Below, piece after piece: positions 47,019 through 57,500 of a stretch of 64,000 nucleotides of DNA; position 1 is the first letter of the stretch, and each line of letters starts with the position of its first letter. A program made the position numbers and the translations under genes. This DNA comes from Phocoenobacter uteri. GTDB lineage: Bacteria > Pseudomonadota > Gammaproteobacteria > Enterobacterales > Pasteurellaceae. The DNA is taken from contig NZ_UGTA01000001.1 in assembly GCF_900454895.1 (NCBI RefSeq), positions 930,001-994,000 of the forward strand, in the 5' to 3' direction. The notes under the pieces are model-generated. The model was given only the letters and a program-made list of their open reading frames with translations, had not been told where the DNA came from and made no database searches.

Positions 47019-47723
47019 TTAAAAACAATCCTTCTTTTTTCTCAATTCAATAAATTCAGCTAACGATTTCGCCATTAAAAATGGATTTACCTGTTTCTCT
47101 AAACCCATCGTTGAAGGTAAGGTTATTTTATCCTGACAACGCAATTCAGCCACTTGTTGAGTATAGTATTGTACCGCCTGATTATTTGGCATTACCACTT
47201 TAACAAACTCCAAATTGCTCTGGGTATATTCGTGTGCTGGGTAGATTTTTACATCATCAGCTAATTGTCCTAATCTCTGTAAAGTATCAAATTGTGCATT
47301 ATAATCGCCTGTAAATACTCGTCCGCAACCCGCAGAGAACAAACTATCCCCACAAAATAAATGTTTATTATCAATTAAATAGCTAATATGTTCCGCTGTA
47401 TGTCCTGCGGTTTTTATTACCTTTGTTTGAGAACCTAAACACTCGAATTCTTGCTGATCTACCATAATATGATTAGCAAATTGTGACACTTCTTTAGAGC
47501 CATAAATAGGTAAATTTGGATAATGTTCAACTAATTTAACCACACCACCGACATGATCGGCGTGGTTATAAGTGAGTAATATAGCGGTCGGATTTAGATC
47601 ATTTTTTGCAAAAAAATCTAATAATTCGTCCGCTTGTGAAGGATCAACCACAATCACTTGATCCTTCTTTTGAATTAACCAAATATAGTTATCTGAAAGT
47701 GCTTTGATAGGGATAATTTGCAT
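47019..47723 (-). CDS. gloB: Hydroxyacylglutathione hydrolase (glyoxalase II), altered metal motif
   Basis: It hydrolyses S-lactoylglutathione to lactate and glutathione. The 234-residue metallo-beta-lactamase fold shows TAGHTAEHISY, FCGDSLFSAGCGR and YPAHEYTQSN in order. The first metal motif reads TYNHADH (residues 51-57), so the first His of THxHxDH is Tyr52 (codon at 47568-47570). That residue normally binds one of the two metals, so activity or metal content may be altered. It lies 22 bases after nagK on the same strand. Confidence 0.9.
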   Translation of the reverse strand: MQIIPIKALSDNYIWLIQKKDQVIVVDPSQADELLDFFAKNDLNPTAILLTYNHADHVGGVVKLVEHYPNLPIYGSKEVSQFANHIMVDQQEFECLGSQTKVIKTAGHTAEHISYLIDNKHLFCGDSLFSAGCGRVFTGDYNAQFDTLQRLGQLADDVKIYPAHEYTQSNLEFVKVVMPNNQAVQYYTQQVAELRCQDKITLPSTMGLEKQVNPFLMAKSLAEFIELRKKKDCF

Positions 47724-47745
47724 TTTTGCTATCTTGTTTTAAATG

Positions 47746-48666
47746 TTATCTTGTAAGAAAGAGAGCTGCCGCACCACGAGAGCCGCCCGCGTCACCATAA
47801 ATGGCTTTTTTGATCACCGGTACTTTTGCCGAACGCATTAAATATGCTGGTAATGCTTTCGGTAAGGCTTCGTAGATATAGTCAAAATTAGACAATCCAC
47901 CACCAAACACAAGCATATCTGGATCTAACACAGTAATGAGGTTACTAATACAGATTGCCATCAATTTTACATATTTTTCAACAAATTTGACCGCTTGTGG
48001 TTGGTTGTTATAGAAATTTTCAATAATAGTTTTAGCTGAAAGAGCCTCACCTTCAAGATCCTTATATAACATTTCAAACCCACGCCCTGAAATATAGGTA
48101 TCCAAGCAAGCTCGATTACCACAACCGCACTCATAAATTGGGGCTTTATCCCAACCTAAAAGCTGTAATGCGTGATAATTTAATTGTTGATGACCCACTT
48201 CGCCAGCCATTCCAATTTTGCCTGAATGCACTTTGCCATTAAAAACCAATCCACCACCAAATCCTGTGCCAATAATCAATCCTAATACAGTTGAATATTG
48301 TTGATTTTCTTGATCCCACGCCTCTGAAAGAGCAAAACAGTTAGCATCATTTTCTGCTCGAACTTCACGCCCTAAACATTCGCTTAAATCTTTTAAAATA
48401 GGTTTATTGTCTGCGACACGAATATTGGTAATTTCTGCAATGCCTGTATCGTGGTTTACAAAACCCGGTAAACCAAGTCCAACATAGCCTTTGGTTTCAA
48501 ACATCTTGTCTGCTTCTTGTACTAAATTTTTAATGGTTTCTAACCAATCTTCATAACTTGTTTGAGGGGTTGGTGTACGTTTTGAATATAATTTTTCTAA
48601 TTTTTCATTAAAAACAGAAAGCTCTATTTTCGTACCACCAATATCTAAACCATAGTAAAAAGCCAT
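47746..48666 (-). CDS. nagK: N-acetylglucosamine kinase (ROK family)
   Basis: It phosphorylates N-acetylglucosamine, for example from cell-wall recycling. The 306 residues are a ROK kinase: [12 protein letters not shown] at the N-terminus, [25 protein letters not shown], the ROK zinc site GH...[10 protein letters not shown] and VFGGGLSNF. The start at 48666 is preferred because AGGAG precedes it and the protein then begins [11 protein letters not shown], as in homologues; a longer frame starting at 48747 adds a hydrophobic run that crosses the divergent promoter. It is upstream of gloB in a probable operon. Confidence 0.94.
   Translation of the reverse strand: MAFYYGLDIGGTKIELSVFNEKLEKLYSKRTPTPQTSYEDWLETIKNLVQEADKMFETKGYVGLGLPGFVNHDTGIAEITNIRVADNKPILKDLSECLGREVRAENDANCFALSEAWDQENQQYSTVLGLIIGTGFGGGLVFNGKVHSGKIGMAGEVGHQQLNYHALQLLGWDKAPIYECGCGNRACLDTYISGRGFEMLYKDLEGEALSAKTIIENFYNNQPQAVKFVEKYVKLMAICISNLITVLDPDMLVFGGGLSNFDYIYEALPKALPAYLMRSAKVPVIKKAIYGDAGGSRGAAALFLTR
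47989..47997 (-). repeat. DNA uptake signal core in nagK
   Basis: On the minus strand CAAGCGGTC is followed by AAATTTGTTG, a near-full uptake signal with its AT tail. Confidence 0.7.
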
Positions 48667-48741
48667 TTGATTCTCCTTGTAAAATGAAACTAATGGTCGA
48701 ATTATATAAGAAATTAGCAAAAAAAGTGTAAAAAAATATTT

Positions 48742-48757
48742 AAGCAAACGTTTGCGT
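48742..48757. promoter_or_regulatory. Predicted PurR operator and promoter of the NCS2 permease gene
   Basis: AAGCAAACGTTTGCGT matches the PurR consensus ACGCAAACGTTTGCGT with one mismatch. A perfect -10 TATAAT lies just downstream (48762-48767), so the operator covers the spacer and -35 region, an ideal position for repression by PurR with hypoxanthine or guanine. Confidence 0.8.
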
Positions 48758-48811
48758 CGTGTATAATTTGCATAATTCTTAATTTCTCTCTCTTAACATA
48801 AGGACTCCTTA

Positions 48812-50101
48812 ATGAATAGTAAATTATCTTACACGATAGAAGATCATCCTCCATTCGCATTAAGTTTATTGTTAGCCATTCAACATTTACTTGCTGCTAT
48901 TGGTGGGATTATCGCTGTACCGTTAGTTATTGGTAATGTGTTAAAACTTCCTACCGAAGATACGATTGTATTAGTCAATGCTGCACTACTTGTATCTGGT
49001 ATTGTAACCATCATACAATGTCGTGGTATCGGAAAAATAGGCATTCAATTACCAGCTGTAATGGGGACAAGTTTTACTTTTGTTGCAGCTGCACTTGCAA
49101 TCGGTTTTAGCGATGCGGGTGTAGGCGGTATCTTGGGCTCCTCTCTGATTGCATCTCTTGTGATGATTATTGGTAGCTTTTTTATGCCTTATATCCGTCG
49201 ATTCTTTCCACCAGTTGTTACCGGCACTGTGGTTATGATGATTGGATTAAGCCTCATTCCTGTGGCTGTCGATTGGTTTGCCGGCGGACAAGTGGGTGAC
49301 CCTAACTATGCAACCCCACAAAATTTACTTATGGCAATCTTTGTTCTGACTATTGTCATCATCCTAGTGCAATGGGGAAAAGGTATCTTCTCCGTTGCAG
49401 CTATTGTGATTGGTATGCTCATTGGCTATATTACATCTCTGTGCTTAGGCTGGGTTGATTTTTCAGGTGTAAAAGCGGCGAATATTTTTGCAATACCACA
49501 ACCATTACACTTTGGTTTATCCTTCCCTATCTCGGGTATCATCGGTATGAGTATTGCCTATTTAGTCACAATAGTTGAATCAAGTGGTAATTTTCTAGCA
49601 CTTGGAGAGGCAACAAATACTGAAATAACCCCTCAACACTTTAAGCGAGGTATTTTAGCTGAAGGATTAGGTTCTGCACTTGCAGCAATAATGTCCACAA
49701 CCGCATTTTCAACCTTTTCTCAAAATATCGGTATTATTTCATTAACAGGGGTGGCAAGCCGTTATGTTGTTGCAATTACAGGTGCATTATTAGTCTTGGC
49801 GGGATTATTCCCTATATTTGGTGCATTGATCGTATCCATTCCGCTCCCTGTATTAGGTGGTGCGGGCATAATTATGTTTGCGATGATTATTTCAGCTGGT
49901 ATCCAAATGCTAAACAGTGTAGAAAAAACGCGTCGTAATGGATTGATTATTGCAATTGCAATCGGGGGGGGATTAGCCGTAACCACTCGTCCTGAGTTAT
50001 TAGATAAACTACCGGACTTTTTAAAAGAAGTATTCGGTTCTGGCATCACCGTTGGAGCATTATTAGCACTTCTGCTTAATCAAATTCTTCCTGAGGAATA
50101 A
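48812..50101 (+). CDS. NCS2-family nucleobase permease (purine type predicted)
   Basis: The 429-residue proton symporter has 14 predicted transmembrane segments. NCS2 landmarks are QHLLAAIGGIIAVPLVIG, PAVMGTSFTFV, the Glu-bearing IVESSGNFLALGEATN and STTAFSTFSQNIGIISLTGVASRY (QN-I-G-x4-T-G signature). Sequence alone does not separate uracil from xanthine specificity, but the near-perfect PurR box in its promoter points to a purine. It is divergent from nagK. Confidence 0.93.
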   Translation: MNSKLSYTIEDHPPFALSLLLAIQHLLAAIGGIIAVPLVIGNVLKLPTEDTIVLVNAALLVSGIVTIIQCRGIGKIGIQLPAVMGTSFTFVAAALAIGFSDAGVGGILGSSLIASLVMIIGSFFMPYIRRFFPPVVTGTVVMMIGLSLIPVAVDWFAGGQVGDPNYATPQNLLMAIFVLTIVIILVQWGKGIFSVAAIVIGMLIGYITSLCLGWVDFSGVKAANIFAIPQPLHFGLSFPISGIIGMSIAYLVTIVESSGNFLALGEATNTEITPQHFKRGILAEGLGSALAAIMSTTAFSTFSQNIGIISLTGVASRYVVAITGALLVLAGLFPIFGALIVSIPLPVLGGAGIIMFAMIISAGIQMLNSVEKTRRNGLIIAIAIGGGLAVTTRPELLDKLPDFLKEVFGSGITVGALLALLLNQILPEE

Positions 50102-50140
50102 AAAAATAGACTGCTTAATCACAACGATTAAGCAGTCTAT
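50101..50140 (-). terminator. Strong hairpin terminator, mainly for yhbY
   Basis: Perfect 15-base arms ATAGACTGCTTAATC and GATTAAGCAGTCTAT surround ACAAC. On the minus strand a T run follows. It also lies just past the NCS2 permease stop and may act in both directions. Confidence 0.9.
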
Positions 50141-50167
50141 CATCTTATACTAAACAAAAATAATTAA

Positions 50168-50488
50168 CTATTTTTGAACTGTTTTCTTCGCTTTTGGTAA
50201 AACGATTTTTTTATCATCGCTCTCACGGTATAAAACTAAAATATGACCGATTGTTTGCACGTTTGTTGCCTTTGTTTCACGCACGATCGCATCAATAATC
50301 AATTTTTTCGTATCACGATCTGCTCCCGCGACTTTCACTTTAATAAGTTCATGATGGTTAAGTGCATTATCAATTTCTGCTAATACACCTTCTGTTAAAC
50401 CATTTCCACCCAACATAACAACTGGGCTTAAATGATGAGCAAGACCTTTTAAATATTGCTTTTGCTTTGTAGTTAATACAACTGACAT
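50168..50488 (-). CDS. yhbY: Ribosome assembly RNA-binding protein YhbY
   Basis: This 106-residue CRS1/YhbY (CRM) domain protein binds pre-50S particles. LTTKQKQYLKGLAHHLSPVV, the GGNGLTEGVL loop (the GxxG-like RNA-binding turn), HELIKVKV and GHILVLYR are family landmarks. The tail is Lys-rich. It is monocistronic, with a strong terminator 28 bases after the stop. Confidence 0.94.
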   Translation of the reverse strand: MSVVLTTKQKQYLKGLAHHLSPVVMLGGNGLTEGVLAEIDNALNHHELIKVKVAGADRDTKKLIIDAIVRETKATNVQTIGHILVLYRESDDKKIVLPKAKKTVQK

Positions 50489-50689
50489 TATAAAAATTCC
50501 TTAATTGAATACATCTTTAAAAATTGCAGAGAAAATAGCATAAATTCCAAAAAAAACCAACTGAATGATCTTTATATTTAGCATTTATCCAATTTAATTA
50601 CTTTAATTGCATTTTTATTTTTTAATCTCAATTCTAAAATTTTATCAAAAATTATTCGCAATTTATAACAATTCATTGTATAAAGTAGA

Positions 50690-50707
50690 AACAGAAATTT
50701 TTCTGTT
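50690..50707. promoter_or_regulatory. Inverted repeat near the presumed tyrP transcription start
   Basis: AACAGAAA-TT-TTTCTGTT is a perfect 8-2-8 inverted repeat. It begins about 6 bases past a possible -10 (TATAAA, 50679-50684), so it falls at or just after the start of transcription. It does not match the TyrR box. It may be an operator or a 5' leader hairpin. Confidence 0.4.
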
Positions 50708-50748
50708 CAAATTTAAAGATTAAAAAAATTATTTATTGGGGAAGCATT

Positions 50749-51960
50749 ATGAAGAATAATACCTTTGGGAGTGCGTTAATTGTTGCGGGAACAACAATTG
50801 GTGCGGGAATGTTAGCAATGCCACTCACATCGGCTGAAATGGGATTTACTTATACTCTTATTTTACTTTTTTTACTATGGGGATTACTCTCTTATAGCGG
50901 TTTACTTTTTGTTGAAGTTTACCAAAAAGCTCCGCGTACCAATGCGGGTATTGCAACCTTAGCAGAGCAATATTTTGGTATGGCAGGCAGAGTACTTTCA
51001 ACTATTGCATTAGTCGTATTTATGTATGCAATTATCGCTGCATACATTTCAGGTGGTGGCTCACTACTTTCTGGTTTGTTACCTTTTTTAGGCGATAACG
51101 CAACCTCTGTAGCAATTATTGTTTTCACAATTATATTGGGATTATTTGTTAGTATCGGCACAAAAAGTGTTGATTTATTAACTCGCATCTTATTCATTAT
51201 CAAATTAGTCGCATTTTTCTTTGTTTTATTGATGATGTTGCCAAAAGTTACAACAGCTAATTTAGGAGCAATGCCATTAAAAGATTTTGTCATTATTTCT
51301 GCAAGCCCTGTATTTTTTACATCATTCGGTTTCCACGTTGTTATTCCAAGCTTAAATCGTTATTTAGAAGGGAATATCAAACGCTTGCGTGCTTCCATTT
51401 TAATTGGAACAGGTATTCCTTTAATCGCTTATATTTTGTGGCAAATGGCAACTCACGGCACATTAAGTCAAACTGAGTTTGTACATATTTTATCAGACGA
51501 CCCAACATTAAATGGTTTAGTGAATGCAACCAAACATATCACAGGTAGTAGTTTCATCGGTGAAGCAGTACGAATTTTCTCAACATTAGCATTAGTCACG
51601 TCATTCTTAGGTGTAGCATTAAGTTTATTACACTGTTTAGATGATTTATTAAAACGTGTGAATATTACTGCAGGACAAACGGTATTGAGTTTATTAACTT
51701 TCATTCCACCGTTAATTTTTGCGTTATTCTATCCTGAAGGCTTCATTATGGCACTAGGTTACGCAGGTCAAATGTTTACTTTTTATGGCTTGATTTTACC
51801 GATTGGAATGGTGTGGAGAATGAGAAAATTATACCCTGAATTACCTTACCGTGTATTCGGTGGCAACATCACATTAGTATTCGCATTGATCTCAGGGCTT
51901 ATCATAATGAGCGTACCAATGTTAATCCAAGCGGGATACTTACCAAAAGTCGTTGGATAA
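50749..51960 (+). CDS. tyrP: Aromatic amino acid permease (TyrP-like)
   Basis: The 403-residue HAAAP-family proton symporter has about 11 helices. The N-terminal GSALIVAGTTIGAGMLAMPL is the family signature, with FFTSFGFHVVIPSLNRYLEG and SFLGVALSLLHCLDDLLK further on. It resembles tyrosine-specific TyrP more than Mtr or TnaB, but the exact substrate is not certain. It is monocistronic with its own terminator. Confidence 0.9.
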   Translation: MKNNTFGSALIVAGTTIGAGMLAMPLTSAEMGFTYTLILLFLLWGLLSYSGLLFVEVYQKAPRTNAGIATLAEQYFGMAGRVLSTIALVVFMYAIIAAYISGGGSLLSGLLPFLGDNATSVAIIVFTIILGLFVSIGTKSVDLLTRILFIIKLVAFFFVLLMMLPKVTTANLGAMPLKDFVIISASPVFFTSFGFHVVIPSLNRYLEGNIKRLRASILIGTGIPLIAYILWQMATHGTLSQTEFVHILSDDPTLNGLVNATKHITGSSFIGEAVRIFSTLALVTSFLGVALSLLHCLDDLLKRVNITAGQTVLSLLTFIPPLIFALFYPEGFIMALGYAGQMFTFYGLILPIGMVWRMRKLYPELPYRVFGGNITLVFALISGLIIMSVPMLIQAGYLPKVVG

Positions 51961-51986
51961 GCGGTCAAATTTTTTTCACTTTTTGC

Positions 51987-52020
51987 AAAATCCCTTTTAT
52001 CTTTATAAAAGGGATTTTTT
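51987..52020 (+). terminator. Rho-independent terminator of tyrP
   Basis: Perfect 14-base arms AAAATCCCTTTTAT and ATAAAAGGGATTTT around CTTT are followed by T. A partial uptake signal (AAGCGGTCAAATTTTTTT) overlaps the tyrP stop just upstream. Confidence 0.93.
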
Positions 52021-52100
52021 ACTGGGGCTAAATAGGCTAAAATACGCCCTTAATTTACGAACTCCCCCTTATTTTCAAGGACAACTTTCAAGGAAACAAC

Positions 52101-53192
52101 GTGTTACTTTCGGATTTTCATTTTGATTTACCCAACGAGTTAATTGCTCGTTACCCAACTAAACAACGCTCAGCTAGTCGCTTACTCTATGTTAATGGCG
52201 AAACAGGGCAATATCAAGATCAGCAATTTACGCATATTTTAGAGCATATCAATGAGGGCGATTTACTAATTTTTAATAATACTCGTGTTATCCCTGCTCG
52301 TTTATACGGTAAAAAATTAAGTGGTGGAAAATTAGAAGTACTTGTAGAGCGTGTGCTTGATGAACACCGCTGCCTTGCTCATATTCGTTGTTCAAAATCT
52401 CCAAAAGAAGGGGCAACAATTATTCTTGGTGAAGATAAGTTGGGCGAAGGAAACGGATTTAAAGCGACAATGGTTACTCGCCACGAAACCTTATTTGAAC
52501 TTCGTTTTGAGGAACAACAACCATTATTTGAATTATTAGAACGTGCTGGACATATGCCGTTACCACCTTATATTGATCGCCCAGATGAAGATACCGATCA
52601 AGAGCGTTATCAAACAGTATATAGCAAAGAATTGGGCGCAGTCGCTGCCCCAACCGCAGGGTTACACTTTGATGATGAGATGCTACAAAAACTAGCGGAA
52701 AAAGGTGTACAAACTGCTTTTGTAACGCTCCACGTTGGAGCTGGTACGTTCCAACCTGTACGAGTAGAAACTATTGAAGATCACAAAATGCACGCTGAGT
52801 ATGCCCAAGTAAGCCAAGAGGTGGTAGATAAAATCCTTGCAACAAAAGCAAATGGAAAACGTGTAATTGCGGTTGGAACAACCTCTGTTCGTTCTGTTGA
52901 AAGTGCTGCACAACAAGCAGAATTAGGCGAGCAACTTATTGCACCATTCTTCTCAGATACTTCAATTTTTATTTATCCAGGAAAGTCATTCCGAGTGATT
53001 GACGCATTGCTCACTAACTTCCACTTGCCTGAGTCAACCTTAATTATGCTTGTTTCCGCTTTTGCTGGTTACTCAAATTGTATGCAAGCCTATCAGCACG
53101 CTGTTGCTGAAAAGTACCGTTTTTTCAGTTATGGCGATGCGATGTTTATTGATAAAAATCCAAATGCACTTAACGATGTTCCGTCAAAATAG
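52101..53192 (+). CDS. queA: tRNA preQ1(34) S-adenosylmethionine ribosyltransferase-isomerase
   Basis: It adds the ribosyl part of SAM to preQ1 in tRNA, making epoxyqueuosine. The 363 residues include [25 protein letters not shown], the GHMPLPPYI core, [21 protein letters not shown] and [19 protein letters not shown], all QueA landmarks. Translation starts at a GTG with AAGGA 7 bases upstream. The sequence TTTCAAGGA occurs twice in the leader (52073 and 52086), so the ribosome binding site is duplicated. It is followed 10 bases later by ybeY. Confidence 0.96.
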   Translation: MLLSDFHFDLPNELIARYPTKQRSASRLLYVNGETGQYQDQQFTHILEHINEGDLLIFNNTRVIPARLYGKKLSGGKLEVLVERVLDEHRCLAHIRCSKSPKEGATIILGEDKLGEGNGFKATMVTRHETLFELRFEEQQPLFELLERAGHMPLPPYIDRPDEDTDQERYQTVYSKELGAVAAPTAGLHFDDEMLQKLAEKGVQTAFVTLHVGAGTFQPVRVETIEDHKMHAEYAQVSQEVVDKILATKANGKRVIAVGTTSVRSVESAAQQAELGEQLIAPFFSDTSIFIYPGKSFRVIDALLTNFHLPESTLIMLVSAFAGYSNCMQAYQHAVAEKYRFFSYGDAMFIDKNPNALNDVPSK

Positions 53193-53202
53193 TAGGTAAA
53201 AA

Positions 53203-53682
53203 ATGAATACACCGATAATTGATTTACAAATTGCCACAGAAGACGAGACGAATTTGCCAACGCTGGAACAATTTAGCTACTGGATGCAACAAGCACTCAG
53301 TATTGAAGCTCAAACAGCGGATTTTGCAGAAACGGAAATCACAATCCGTATTGTTGATGAAGTAGAAAGCCACGAATTAAATTTAACTTATCGTGGCAAA
53401 GATAAATCAACCAACGTGCTTTCGTTCCCTTTTGAAGTACCAGAAGGTGTACAATTACCTCTTCTTGGTGATTTAGTCATTTGTCGCCAAGTAGTTGAAC
53501 AAGAAGCCAAAGAGCAACAAATCTCATTAGAATCTCACTGGGCACATTTAACGGTTCACGGTACGTTGCACCTTCTTGGTTATGATCATATAGTTGCTGA
53601 AGAAGCTGAAGAAATGGAAAGTTTAGAAGCTAAAATTATGCAAGCGATGGGATTTGACGATCCTTACTTATGTGAGAAATAA
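53203..53682 (+). CDS. ybeY: Endoribonuclease/rRNA maturation factor YbeY
   Basis: The 159-residue UPF0054 metalloprotein acts in 16S rRNA 3'-end maturation and ribosome quality control. The zinc motif [11 protein letters not shown] (three His) is intact, and [19 protein letters not shown] and LLGDLVIC are conserved. It follows queA by 10 bases and is probably co-transcribed, which is an unusual partner: in E. coli it sits with ybeZ and lnt. Confidence 0.95.
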   Translation: MNTPIIDLQIATEDETNLPTLEQFSYWMQQALSIEAQTADFAETEITIRIVDEVESHELNLTYRGKDKSTNVLSFPFEVPEGVQLPLLGDLVICRQVVEQEAKEQQISLESHWAHLTVHGTLHLLGYDHIVAEEAEEMESLEAKIMQAMGFDDPYLCEK

Positions 53683-53694
53683 CGATTCCAAAAC

Positions 53695-53730
53695 AAAAAG
53701 CCGTTCTTACTAAAAGAAGAACAGCTTTTT
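53695..53730. terminator. Bidirectional terminator between ybeY and the OmpA-like lipoprotein gene
   Basis: AAAAAGC + GTTCTT pair with AAGAAC + GCTTTTT, with one internal mismatch, between two converging genes. Confidence 0.88.
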
Positions 53731-53745
53731 AAATAGAAACAACAA

Positions 53746-54516
53746 TTAGCGTTTAATAATTTCTACACTTACACGGCGGTTTGGCTGTAAGCACTCTTTT
53801 AATGCTTTACGAGAAATATCCGTTGAACAATGTTTAATTGGTTGGCTTTCACCCATTCCAATCGTGGTAATATTCATACCATTTACGCCTTTATTTTCTA
53901 AATAACGAGCAACACTTGCAACACGTTTCTCAGACAATTTTTGATTATACATTTCATTACCTAAGTAATCTGTATGTCCAATTAAACGTAATTTTGCTTT
54001 ATTGCCAAACTGAGTAACATAAGTTGCAACTTCATCTAAACGTGGTTTGCCTTCTTCTTTAATATCTTTTAAAGAACCACGATCAAATGGGAATAATGCA
54101 TCTGCGGCTAAATCAAATCGCTCAGTCAAACAATCTTTTGGTAACCAATAGAAGTTTTGAGCAACGTCATTTTCATCAAACAATACTTTGTATTGACAGA
54201 TTTTCACACTACGATCAAGTTGACGGAATTTCATAATATAATTCCATTCGTGAGCACCGTGCATTTCAGAGAAATGTGGGCGTTCAATCATGTAGTATAA
54301 GTCTTTCTTAGTAACACCTGGACCAATATGATCAAGATTTTCTAAATTAGGAAAAATACCTTCTGGTTGTGTTGCATCCTTAATTTCTGGCCAATGTAAA
54401 TCGTCATAATTAGGATTTTCCAATACACCGTCACGGTTGATATTATTTAACGTATTTGTACAAGCTGCAATAGAAAGTGTAACAGCAGATAGTGTAATAA
54501 GTTTTGATAATTTCAT
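53746..54516 (-). CDS. OmpA-domain lipoprotein with BamE-like N-terminus (TpgA-like)
   Basis: The 256-residue lipoprotein has a lipobox at SIAAC (Cys19) and then a region resembling SmpA/OmlA (BamE): GPGVTKKDLYYMIERPHFSE and HEWNYIMKF. The C-terminal OmpA-like peptidoglycan-binding domain (about 135-256) has GHTDYLGNEMYNQKLSEKRV with the conserved Asp and Arg, then GMGESQPI and NRRVSVEI. The domain order matches TpgA, the partner of the Acinetobacter adhesin AtaA. It lies 55 bases downstream of the 3131-residue adhesin gene on the same strand, which supports a role in anchoring that adhesin. AGAGG precedes the ATG. Confidence 0.85.
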   Translation of the reverse strand: MKLSKLITLSAVTLSIAACTNTLNNINRDGVLENPNYDDLHWPEIKDATQPEGIFPNLENLDHIGPGVTKKDLYYMIERPHFSEMHGAHEWNYIMKFRQLDRSVKICQYKVLFDENDVAQNFYWLPKDCLTERFDLAADALFPFDRGSLKDIKEEGKPRLDEVATYVTQFGNKAKLRLIGHTDYLGNEMYNQKLSEKRVASVARYLENKGVNGMNITTIGMGESQPIKHCSTDISRKALKECLQPNRRVSVEIIKR

Positions 54517-54571
54517 TTTAAACCTCTTTTACAAAAACTTTTTAGATTATAACTTACACAATAATAAAATT

Positions 54572-57500
54572 CTACCATTGATAACCGACACCCACACCTG
54601 CACTGAAATTCTTTTGTGTACCTTCTGATAATGAACCTTTAATGATCCATTTTCCATTATCTGAAATAGTTGATAACCCAATTGCTATCGCTTGTTGCCC
54701 TTGATAATGCCCAACCGCAGCACTGATCATACTTGCACCCGAATCATGAGGCTGAGGCAAATTAGCCGTTGCAATACCAGCAGCCACTCCCGCATTGGCA
54801 TTATCTGCAACCTCATCTACCCTTGTAGATATCGTATTAAGTCCATCTTCTATTTTTGCGTTACTGCCATTGATCAATTTAGTTACCTCACCAGCATTCA
54901 TCACTGAAGTTGGATCTTTGGGATCTGATTTTACTCCTCTGATTGTACCGTCTTGACCAAGTTGAATTCCACCCTTGCCTGTTTTATCCGCCCCAACGGT
55001 TAAACCATTATTCACATTGATATGATCTGCGTTTACTTTTTTAATGCTAATTACATCCGCTAAATCAAAACTTACATCATTATTATTCGTTGTTTTAGCA
55101 ACTTTTAGGTTTCCATCTGTATTCTGAAAATTTACGGATTCCCCACGTTGTACCAAAGAAGCATCTTCGCCCTGTGCCGTGAGTGTAAAACCAGATTTAT
55201 TCAACTCTTCTTCCACTTTTTTCGCTGTGATAAAACCTGCTGTTGCATTACTTGATGTACCGTTATTATTTTCACCAAAATTTGCCGATTCCAATGCAAT
55301 AGTAATCTCATTTACATCATTTGCATTGCTATGCTTAATCTTAATACCATTTTCACCTTTAAAATTCACGGTATCATACGATTTAACAAAGTCTTTTTCT
55401 TCTCCTTCAACCTGTAAATTCCAGCCTGTATTTAAAACATCATTGACACTTGCCGCATTTTTACGATTAACATTTGTAGGAGCATTCTCTCTTTTACCTT
55501 CGCCATTACGCAAATTATTCGCAATATTCGTTAAGGTTTTTCCCCCTAAATCAAGAGCATTTGTTGATTGGTTACCTTGCGTTATTACATCGGATTGAGC
55601 CTGAGTAATCTCAACATCACCAATAAGTAAGCTATTTTTAATCTCTGCTTTATCAATCGAAATATCTTTTGCTAAATCATAGTTAACTTCCTGTCCAATG
55701 ACTTTACCACTCTCAAGAATATCTTTATGAGAAATCACAAGATTGCTATCTGTATTTTTCATATCAACTCGATGACCTGATTTAATCAGTTTAGCATCCG
55801 CTCCATTAGTTGATAAATTAAAACCAGCATTATTGATTGCGTTAGCTACTTCTTGTGTTGTCACAAATCCGTTCAACTCAGGTTTTGCAACCACATTGCC
55901 TTTCAAATCTGTTTCCAGCTTCCCTTTCTGAATACCAATCTTAATATTTTGTTTACCTTCTTTGGCTTCATGAGTAACGGTAATAGCCCCCTCTCCTTCA
56001 AAATTAAGGGTATCATAAGCTGTAACAAAATCTTTTGCTTCACCTTCAACTTCTAAGTTCCAACCTGCACTCAGTATATCGTTCACTGTCGCCGAATCGT
56101 GACCGATCGCCGCTAAATCACCCTTTGGTTTAACACCCTGTTTAGTTGCTGAGGTAACAACATCTAGATGATCGTCTAATCCTGTAACTCTCTTAATATC
56201 AGTCAAAGTGTCAGCCAGTTTAATAGTTAACTTACCATCTTTTACTTCTGTTGAAAGATTATTATCTGCTCCGACAATATCAATCACCGAATCAACTTTC
56301 TTGACTAATTCATTGCCTTTAGAATCCTTTAAACCAAAAGTTTTTTCATTAGCGAATTTCTTGGCATCTGCAAGACCTTTCTCATAAGCCAATTTCAATT
56401 GCTCTTCTGTTGCGGCACGCTTGCTGTTATACACTACATTAGGATCAAACGCTGTATTATCTAGTCCTGTAATTTCGCCTGTTTTACTATTGATAACAAT
56501 CGCATTATCGCCAGAATTAACATCGCCTATCGTGACCACTTTATTTAGATCCAATATGATTTCATTATCATCAACCCTTGTAACGATATTTGGATTCGAC
56601 CCCACGCCTTTAAAATGAATGGTTTCTGTTAATTTAACATTATCTTCATTTCCATTATCCGCATTGATATTAAATCCAACATCAACACCCGCTAATGCCT
56701 GTTTAGTTGTATCACTCAGATCAATTGTAAATTTACCTGCTGTCGCATCTTCACTCACAGCCAACCCATTAGAACCAGCTTCAATATTCATACCATTTAT
56801 CGTATAAATGTCAGGCGTTTTGTCCGTTCCTGTCGTTTTCACAACGCTTGCAATATGCTTGCCTTTTGCAACAACGGTTTTGCTTGAAGTAGCAACATCT
56901 TTTAATTGAGAAACATTCACCGCATCATGATCCGCCACACCATCGGCAACACCGGTAATTTTCAACTCACCTGCGTTAATACCACTCTTGGTAATAGAAG
57001 GTCCTTGATTACCACCAACAACTAAACCATTATTCGTTAAAGTGGTATCCGCCAACTGAAGACTACCTGATTCAGTTAAGTTTAGATTTTTTGCTAATTT
57101 TACATTTAATTTACCCGCTTCAGACACAACACCAATATTATTCTCTGTTAAATCCGATGTTTTACCACCAATAATTGCAAGCGTATGACCATGTTTCTTA
57201 TTGATAAGATCGCCCGTATCCCCAGTAAAATTTAAGCCTGATTCAAGAACTGTTTTATTATTTGCAATATCTTCCGCATTTTTAACCGCTTTCGCTTGCA
57301 CCACATCAATGTTACTTTGTAAGCTCTCTTTTGCTTCGGTTAACTGAGTCACATTAACCGCATCTGTTCCCTCTGTACCTTTTGCAACACCTTTAACTTG
57401 TTTATTACCAGCATTGATACCATTAGAATCAATAATAACCCCTTCAACGGTCACTTTATCAAATTCAACCTCTGGTGCTGTTGCAATTTCTAAGTTGCCA

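Noticed and set aside
48667..48747. N-terminal extension of nagK with a hydrophobic run
   Set aside because: It overlaps the divergent PurR-box promoter and has no homology to ROK kinases. The start at 48666 has a good ribosome binding site.
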